Shown here: piece after piece, positions 57,809 to 64,000 of the stretch
Layout: every line of letters begins with the position of its first letter
How positions within the stretch are numbered: position 1 is the first letter of the stretch
Assembly (NCBI GenBank): GCA_009760855.2
Contig: WPIO01000180.1
Coordinates: 64,001 to 128,000, forward strand
Direction of reading: 5' to 3'
Origin: Cristatella mucedo
Taxonomy: Eukaryota > Bryozoa > Phylactolaemata > Cristatellidae
DNA length: 64,000 nucleotides
Made by a program: the position numbers and the translations under genes
Notes under the pieces: generated by a model
Databases searched by the model: none
The model's input: the letters and a program-made list of their open reading frames with translations, nothing else
What the model was told of the DNA's origin: nothing

Positions 57809-58034
57809 CTAAAAACGCAAGGAAAAATCACAATGACTTATACTTGACTTAGGGAATGTGTGCTGTAGTGCCCTGGTTCTACGTCAAAAACCTCAAAAAG
57901 CCACAAGGACCAAAGGCTTTCGCTAGAGTGTTAAAGCAACAGGTGCTTTTGGAACCCATACTGTAGCCAAAAGCCTTCATCATAAGCAAAAAAGAAAAGT
58001 CAGAAGTCTAACTGAGCCATTAAAGATGTCCATT

Positions 58035-59055
58035 AATAATACTCGTGGTAAAGGGCTCTCAGAGAACTCAATCTCTTTTTAGGCGTTTTACATTTCCTGC
58101 AAAAGAAACACGATCAAATTGTGAGTGGCATCATGATTGATAAATAATATGAGTAAAATGGTTAATGGTGACATGTACAGGGTCAGAATGCAAGTGTGGT
58201 TAGTTGAGGCATTCACAGTGTCAGCACACACAAGGATATAAATGACGCATCATAATAACAATAATACACGTGGTAAAGAGCTCTCAGAGAACTCAATCTC
58301 TTTCTAGGCGCTTTCAATTTTCTGCAAAAAAACAAGATTGAATAGTGAGTGGTATCATGCTTGATAAACAACATGAATAGCATGGTTAGGGGTGACATGC
58401 CCAGGGTCAGCATGCAAGTGTGGTTAGTGGCAGCATGCACAGTGTCAGCACGCATAAGCACATCAAAGAGAATCACAGGGACCCACTAACGGCTGTCCTA
58501 AATAGGTTTGTTTTTTAATTCTTTTTAAATGTAGTCAAGTCAAGGAATGTTCTGACACAAGTCGGAAGTCACACAGATCTAATAGATAATGTCCTAAATA
58601 GGTGCAGTTTAATTTGTTTTTAAATATCGACATGTCTGGTGATATCGCAGAGGAAGTCGGGAATGAGTTCCAATCTTTGAGAGCATATGAACTAAATTCA
58701 CGGTCTCCAAAAGATTTGAGGTTTGTAAGAGGTATAGGTAAACAGCTAGGTAAACGAGCAAATAATAAGGTAATAGGTAAAAAGCTTCCGGAAAGCAGAT
58801 GGTACAAAGCTTGGCTTGGTGGGTGAGAAGATAAGATAAGTAGGCTGGAGTCGAATAATGAAGGGACTTAAAATTGAGCGACAGAACCTTGAAGTCGTTC
58901 CGTTGCTTGACTGGTGGCCAGTGCAGGTCAAGGAGAAGTCGTATGGTGTGGCAACTGTGATGCTCACGACAGACAAGCCTAGCTGAATTGTATACAAGTA
59001 GGACTGTGGGAAAAGCATGGGTCATTGCTGCCAACAAGAAATAAGTCATTGCACG
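58035..59055 (-). mobile_element. LINE A copy, split by another LINE A
   Basis: 58,035-58,250 and 58,571-59,055 are consecutive LINE A parts: ACGCATCA continues at CACAGATCTAATAGATAATG. It is a divergent copy. Confidence 0.78.
58251..58570 (-). mobile_element. Short LINE A insertion nested in LINE A
   Basis: A 320-bp LINE A 3' fragment with its own 3' box, in the same orientation as its host. TCA at both borders is the possible duplication. Confidence 0.75.
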
Positions 59056-59159
59056 AGTAATGCGGTATTGAGAGTGGATCTAAAGCTACTGACACAAAAA
59101 GTCTTCACGTAAAGGAGTAAAACAGCTGCTATTATTCATTGGGATAAGAGAACGTAAGG

Positions 59160-59690
59160 GTAAGATGAGGATAAAACTGGTGCAGCAGTTCAGCTAGGTA
59201 CGACGGAATATGTGTTTTGGATGGTGAAGAATAAAGAGTAACTGGTATAGGGTCACCAGGCTCCAACTTAAGTGGAAGTAAATAAGGCATTTCTTCGACA
59301 GCAGCCGCAGAAAAGTTCTTAATTAATGTTGTAGAATGGGACTCTGGTCAATAGTTAAGTATTTATTTTAGTCTTTTTGAAGGCATGAATGTACACAATT
59401 CTTCAGTGAAGAAGCTGAAAAAAATGAGCCGAACCCCTAAGATATGGAGAATGAAATTCGGCATTGTCCTACAAATAACTCGCTGTCTGCAATTAGCTTA
59501 TGCCTCAAAAATGCAGTTTTCAAGAGAAAAAAGAGCCCCTACATGTTTAAGCTTTCGTGTGTCGCCATGATGGTAGTCTATCAAACTGCATAAATCGGTG
59601 TTTTGAATTGGACTTTATAAATTTAAATTCAAACATTTTCGCACCCAAGGCGCATCCTTTGCAGCTCTTTAGTTATTAAAAAGCAGTCAC
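59160..59690 (-). mobile_element. LINE B fragments
   Basis: GGTGCAGCAGTTCAGCTAGG (C-terminal region) adjoins a pre-RT stretch with GCATGAATGTACACAATTC, as at 35.6 kb. An internal deletion separates the two. Confidence 0.65.
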
Positions 59691-60432
59691 TACGAGTCTA
59701 TGCATGGAAATAACCTAGGATAGTATGCTCGTTGCTCGCCACAACACACACCACACCTCGTCGGTACAAGAACGTCCTCCTCCCCTGACATCCAGCTTGA
59801 CTCGCGATGCGCCTCGCGACGTCCCTCAATCATCTTTGACGACATCCTCTTGCATTTCTTCACGTGCCACCCCATCTGAGGCTCCTTGCTCGCCCTGATG
59901 CTGAAGCTCTCTGCCTTACCTCAGCCTGCGGGACAGCTGTCACCGACTACTACAGATGCTCCACGTTCGCCTTGAAAGTTCATCGAGCTATGACTGCCCA
60001 GTGTACAGGCCAGCGTCCTGGTGAAAGACTGGCACGTCTTCGTGGCCACCGTCCTTCTTCTAAGCAAGGACTGCTTGTTGCTTGCTGGATGCATAATTAA
60101 GGATCACGAGCTAAGGCACAGCTGCACTCGTTCTGAACCTCAGCCACCTCAACCGGTGACCCTGCATCCGGCGGTCCACGGCCGTGGGAGGAACGCAAGG
60201 TTGCATCAGGAACGCCTCTAGGCGTTCAACCGCACCAAGGCCGTCCTCAAGATCCTGCTGCCAGCGCCAACATACTTCACCAGTGACCTAGCAACCTGCT
60301 GCTCCTACTGGGAGACCGAGTCGCAGGCTCAACCTGTTGACAATAACAGTCTGCAGACTCAACTGCCCTGGACCATCTCTTCTCACTCGGCTCAGCTATC
60401 TAAATTGATGTCTCCCCTGTCAGAGGAGGACG

Positions 60433-61418
60433 TTGCCGCCCCCTTTCGCAGAGCCTGTATTATGTCTCAGGGAGCTCACCGTCTGGAATATCGCCACATA
60501 CGCCTCGTCGACCCTGGTTGCAAGCTTGCTCATCGCTTGCATTCTGAACGGTTGCATTCATTTCGTGGACATTCCTTCGTCGTGGGAAAAGGGTTTTAGC
60601 ACCCTTATATATAAGAACGGCGACCCAACCATGCCCAGTAACTTCCATCCCATCACACTCTTTACAAGCTGCTTTTGGGCAGTCTTGCCTGACTGTGCAA
60701 GTTTGCTGGTGGCCGTGGGCTACAATCGCTGCTACAAAAGGTCTTTGTTCCGAATGGCTTCCTAGAGCAATCCTTTCTTGTTGAGAGAACCTTTGATAAG
60801 GCCAGAGATCGGCAGTGGCTGGCATTGTGTACTCGGCATTCATCGACATAGAGAATGCTTTCGGCATCATTCAACATGTCTCCCTTCTCAGTGTGCTTCG
60901 GAATACCGGAGTGGAGGAGAGCTTCTGCAGGTTTGCTGAGCTCGTCTATAACGGCTCGCTCCTGGAGCTTCAATTGTGAGGAGAGACGTTGGTGGCGTTT
61001 CCTACGGCTGCCGGCGTCCGGCAGGGTGACCTTTTATCCCCAATTCTTGTGGATCTGGCGATTGATCCGGCTGTCAGAATCACTGCTAACATTCAAGAAT
61101 CCTGTTTCATGCTTAGCAGAACCTCCCTGTTGATCTGTGCCTTGGCAGATGACCTCGCTCTGTTCTCAGGACGTCATCTGGTCTTCAAGCAACGTGTCCA
61201 CAGTGGAACAGGCTGCGTCGATGCTGGGCATGCAGTTGCGGCCGGCGAAATGTTGTATCGTCGCCCGAAAGGGTTCAAAGACCGTGCCCACCTCAATCAC
61301 CCTACATGCCAGGTGGATCCCCGAGCTGCTGGAGATCGAGACAGTGGCCTACATTGGAGCCCTGCACGGCATCGGACAGCCTATGGCTGAAATAGAGCAG
61401 GCCTGTAATTTAATTTAA
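60433..61418 (+). pseudogene. R2/NeSL-type reverse transcriptase fragments
   Basis: Across three frames: STLIYKNGDPTMPSNFHPIT (RT block 0/1), AFIDIENAFG (motif A), AAGVRQGDLLSPILVDLAID (block B, as in R2-like RTs) and ALADDLALFS (catalytic ADD box). Stops and frameshifts near 60,765, 60,980 and 61,150 disable it. Confidence 0.82.
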
Positions 61419-61586
61419 TGTATCTCTGTCTGTAACTCCACAGAGCCATAAAGACTATGTGGGTGTTAGGCAGGAGAGTTTTGTTTAGTGCACTCACAGA
61501 CTAAGCGGCCTTCGGTAAGCTTTCGGTAGCCACCAGACTTCATCTCACTGAACAAAGAGAAAGTGGGAAGCATAGCAGAGTCAGGA
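61406..61586 (-). mobile_element. LINE B insertion with perfect target duplication
   Basis: A 181-bp LINE B 3' end on minus, with tail TAATTTAATTTAATG at its left, is flanked by perfect 11-bp repeats GAGCAGGCCTG (61,395-61,405 and 61,587-61,597). Without it the host frame reads AEIEQAC-SSLTRD unbroken. Confidence 0.93.
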
Positions 61587-61597
61587 GAGCAGGCCTG

Positions 61598-61973
61598 CTC
61601 TTCCCTTACACGGGACAATAACCTGTTTTGGGCCAGACTTCTCGGCCCTTGGAAAAAGCTTGATGCCTTGCATAATTTCCTCCTGCCACTGCTTGAATAC
61701 CTTAGTTGGGCGCTGCTTGTGCCTAATTCCGCTATGAAACCAGCCGAAAAGGCTCTGATGGAGCTATGTTGCTTCGTATTCGGTCTGCCGAACTTTGCAT
61801 CTGGCTCTGTTGGCGGGCTTGGCTTGATCCACTTCGGGACGAACGCCTCCATCGTACGAGCTGCGAAAGCCTGTCTCATACTGTGCTCACCAGATGCCTG
61901 CATACGTCATGTCACCCGTCACAGACTCGACTGGGCAGTCGCCAACCTGGATGGCACGACATTGTCTGACTAG
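61598..61973 (+). pseudogene. R2/NeSL-type region after RT
   Basis: A 125-residue open stretch (SLTRDNNLFWARLLGPWKKL) continues the RT thumb and linker. It ends at a stop before the finger. Confidence 0.65.
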
Positions 61974-62324
61974 GGGTGTTCGCGATATCTGAGCCCAGGA
62001 TTCTTCGACCCTGGAAGCACGGTTCGCCCGATCTCGCTGTGGTCAGGTGTGGGTAATTGCCTCAAGCGGCTCTCTTGTCGTCTGTCGCGAACCGGCCCTG
62101 AAGTGCGGCTGTATCCACCGACCATGACGGCATCGAGGTCTGGGTCGTGCCACGAGTGGTCATCACGAAGCTGCGAAAGTACGCCTGGCTCGTGGAAGGC
62201 CGTCCTTGGACGGCCCAGCCAGCACAGGGCAGGGTCAGCCAAAGCTTGGCCACTGAGAGATTTGCCTACCACAGTCACTTCTTGACCACGGGTCTTGGTC
62301 TGTCGTTGAGGGCTTGGTGGTTTT

Positions 62325-62700
62325 TTGTGCCGAGCGCTCCTGAATATGCTGCCAGTGGCTGCTGCCAAGAGTCGAGCATACTTTAGGACGGTTACCAGCT
62401 GCCACCTATGCTGCACAAAGGTAGAGACTGCTTGCCACGTCTGGAGCCACAGCCGGCTGATGCTGAATACAATTATGGCCCGAGACAACCTGGTTCAGGC
62501 CACCTAATCGGAGCTCTTCAGGCCACCATGCTCAACTACATGTCGGCAGGCCGCGCCCTCTCACTTGCCAGTGGTCTGGCTGTCAATCCGGACCTGGTCA
62601 TTGACAATTGCTCTGATTTAGTAATTACTGATGTTACTGTGTCCTTCAAAGCAGTGACGATGCTCCTATTATGGCGGCCCGAAAAAAGACCATAAATATG
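62325..62700 (+). pseudogene. R2/NeSL-type finger and restriction-like endonuclease
   Basis: CHLCCTKVETACHVWSHSR has the spacing of the Cys/His finger before the endonuclease, with the last Cys replaced. NPDLVIDNC followed by VITDVTVSFKA matches the PD-(D/E)xK catalytic core. A frame change separates the two. Confidence 0.8.
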
Positions 62701-62989
62701 CAGCCACTGCTTGGTCTTTCCTGACTGCCTGGTACCGATAGGCCATTCGTTGTCAGAGCTCTCGGCGTGGCAAAATAATGAAGCTTGCCTGGCTGACCTC
62801 GGCATCCCACGTGCATACAGGACGGTTTTAAGGCAGAACTGCTTCTCCGACACCATTACTGGATCGGAAGTGGTGTGGTTCTTGTTCCTGAACCCAGAGG
62901 ACCAGGTGGCAACCGAAATCCCGGCAGAGCAGGGCACCACCGGCTATAGCATATAGGCACCTTAAATATTTTAATAAATATTGAAAATC

Positions 62990-63695
62990 ATTTGACATCT
63001 CGTCTCGACTTCTGAAACTCACTGCTTACTGACCTACCAGCATGTGCGATCAGGCGATTGCAGCTGGTGCAAAACTCTGCAGCTAGGCTTGTCTGTCGTG
63101 AGCGTCACAGTTGCCACATTACTCCACTTCTCGCCGACCTGCACTGGCTACCAGTGAGGCAACGGATTGACTTCAAGGTTTTGTCGCTCACTTGTAGGTC
63201 TCTTCATTCTATGGCTCCAGCCTATCATTCAGATATACTACCCCATCAGGCCAAGCATCGTACCACTCGCTTTTCGGAATCCAACAGTCTAGAAATACCT
63301 CGTACAAACCTTAAATCCTTTGGAGACCATGCATTTAGCTCGTATGCTCCCAAAGCCTGGAACTCCCTCCCGACCTGCGTCAGAACCTCTCCTGACCTGA
63401 CCACATTAAAAGAAACTTAAAAACACACCTATTTAGGACAGCATTTAGTGGGTCCTTGTGATTCGTCCTTGTTGTGCTTATGCGTGCTGACACTGTGCAT
63501 GCTGCCACTAACCACATTTGCATGCTGACCCTGTGCACGTCACCCCTAACCATATTATTTATTTTGTTTGTTTTTCAAGCATGATTTTACTTACTATTCT
63601 ATTGCGTATCACTTTGCAGCAAATGTAAAGCGCCTAGAAAGAGATCAAGTTCTCTGAGGGCGCTTTATCAAGTGCAATATTATTATTTTTATTAT
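62990..63695 (+). mobile_element. LINE A copy, 5'-truncated
   Basis: It begins ACATCTCGTCTCGACTTCTG. The frame at 63,058-63,420 holds PLLADLHWLPVRQRIDFKVL and FGDHAFSSYAPKAWNSLPTC, with a frameshift near its end. The 3' box and ATT tail follow. Confidence 0.92.
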
Positions 63696-63699
63696 TATT

Positions 63700-64000
63700 T
63701 GATATAGCAAACCAAGAGAAGTGAATATCTTTCTAGATGCCTTAAAGTTTCTTCAAAGCAAATACAATCGAATGTTTAGCTGTAGCATGCTCAATTAGCA
63801 AGGATAACATGGTTAGGGATGACATTCACATGGTCCGTGTGCAATTTCGCTTAGTGGCAGCAAGCATAGTATCAGCACACATAAGAGCATAAAGGGCGAA
63901 CCACGGGGATCTGCTAGATGCTCTTATAAATGGATGCGTTTTTAGTTTTTTTTAATAAGAATAAGTCAAGAGATGTCGCGACACAAGTCAGGAGTGAGCT
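63700..64000 (-). mobile_element. Decayed LINE A 3' end, cut by the window edge
   Basis: CAAGTCAGGAGTGAGC and other LINE A 3' markers appear on minus. It lies tail to tail with the preceding copy. Confidence 0.7.

Larger units (their letters stand above)
59720..62955 (+). mobile_element. R2/NeSL-type non-LTR retrotransposon, decayed
   Basis: The plus-strand element differs from LINE A and LINE B. In order it shows a possible Cys/His finger near 59,945, a pre-RT region, the RT (see the separate entry), a CCHC-type finger at about 62,400, and a PDLVI..DVT restriction-like endonuclease at about 62,590. Frame changes break it about ten times, and LINE B interrupts it at 61,406-61,586. GC is higher than in the surroundings. 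It is not in rDNA here, so it may belong to a non-rDNA lineage such as NeSL, R4 or HERO. Confidence 0.8.

Noticed and set aside
60460-60870. 136-codon minus frame in the R2-like region
   Set aside because: It is the antisense shadow of the reverse transcriptase on plus.

Overview
This is animal (metazoan) nuclear DNA, most likely from an invertebrate: genes are split by long GT-AG introns, and non-LTR retrotransposons, SINEs, a hAT DNA transposon, LTRs and microsatellites fill most of the window. I cannot name the species. No bacterial features (operons, ribosome binding sites, CRISPR) are present.

Host genes. The only host genes I can support are two STRA6-like genes (retinol-binding-protein receptor / RBP_receptor family), both on the minus strand and arranged head to tail. 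Gene A (57,808 down to 40,279) supplies the C-terminal part in eight exons whose splice phases all agree; it ends in a stop codon followed by an AATAAA. Its N-terminal exons are not visible and probably lie beyond the right edge. Gene B (26,992 down to 18,846, possibly to 17,954) supplies the N-terminal part in four phase-consistent exons plus one candidate; the rest must lie off the left edge. Individual exons are 49-329 bp and introns are kilobases long, filled with repeats.

Repeats. Family 'LINE A' (CR1/L2-like, APE-type endonuclease plus reverse transcriptase, 3' tail of ATT units) has more than twenty copies, nearly all 5'-truncated. Family 'LINE B' is a related element with an ATTAC-type tail; its best copy is at 33.76-36.3 kb. 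A third non-LTR element at 59.7-62.95 kb is of the R2/NeSL type (restriction-like endonuclease). Other elements are a decayed hAT transposon (7,806-10,489) with inverted termini and target duplication, two solo LTRs in opposite orientation (277-1,111 and 45,091-45,956), a decayed Ty3/gypsy remnant (about 36.9-38.5 kb), and at least three tRNA-derived SINE types, one of which carries a 3' end resembling LINE A.

Layout. 1-6.8 kb: LINE A with a solo LTR, a hairpin, another LINE A, and a LINE B ending in (ATTCC)27. 7.6-11.7 kb: LINE B interrupted by the hAT element. 12.5-14.9 kb: three-level nested LINEs. 15-18 kb: LINE pieces and a SINE. 18-27 kb: gene B exons with LINE A copies in the introns. 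27-40 kb: intergenic, with LINE A, LINE B and Ty3/gypsy. 40-58 kb: gene A exons with LINE, SINE and LTR insertions in the introns. 58-64 kb: nested LINE A, the R2/NeSL-like element, and LINE A. The insertions order the events: LINE B is older than the hAT element and some LINE A copies, and LINE A is older than the LTRs.
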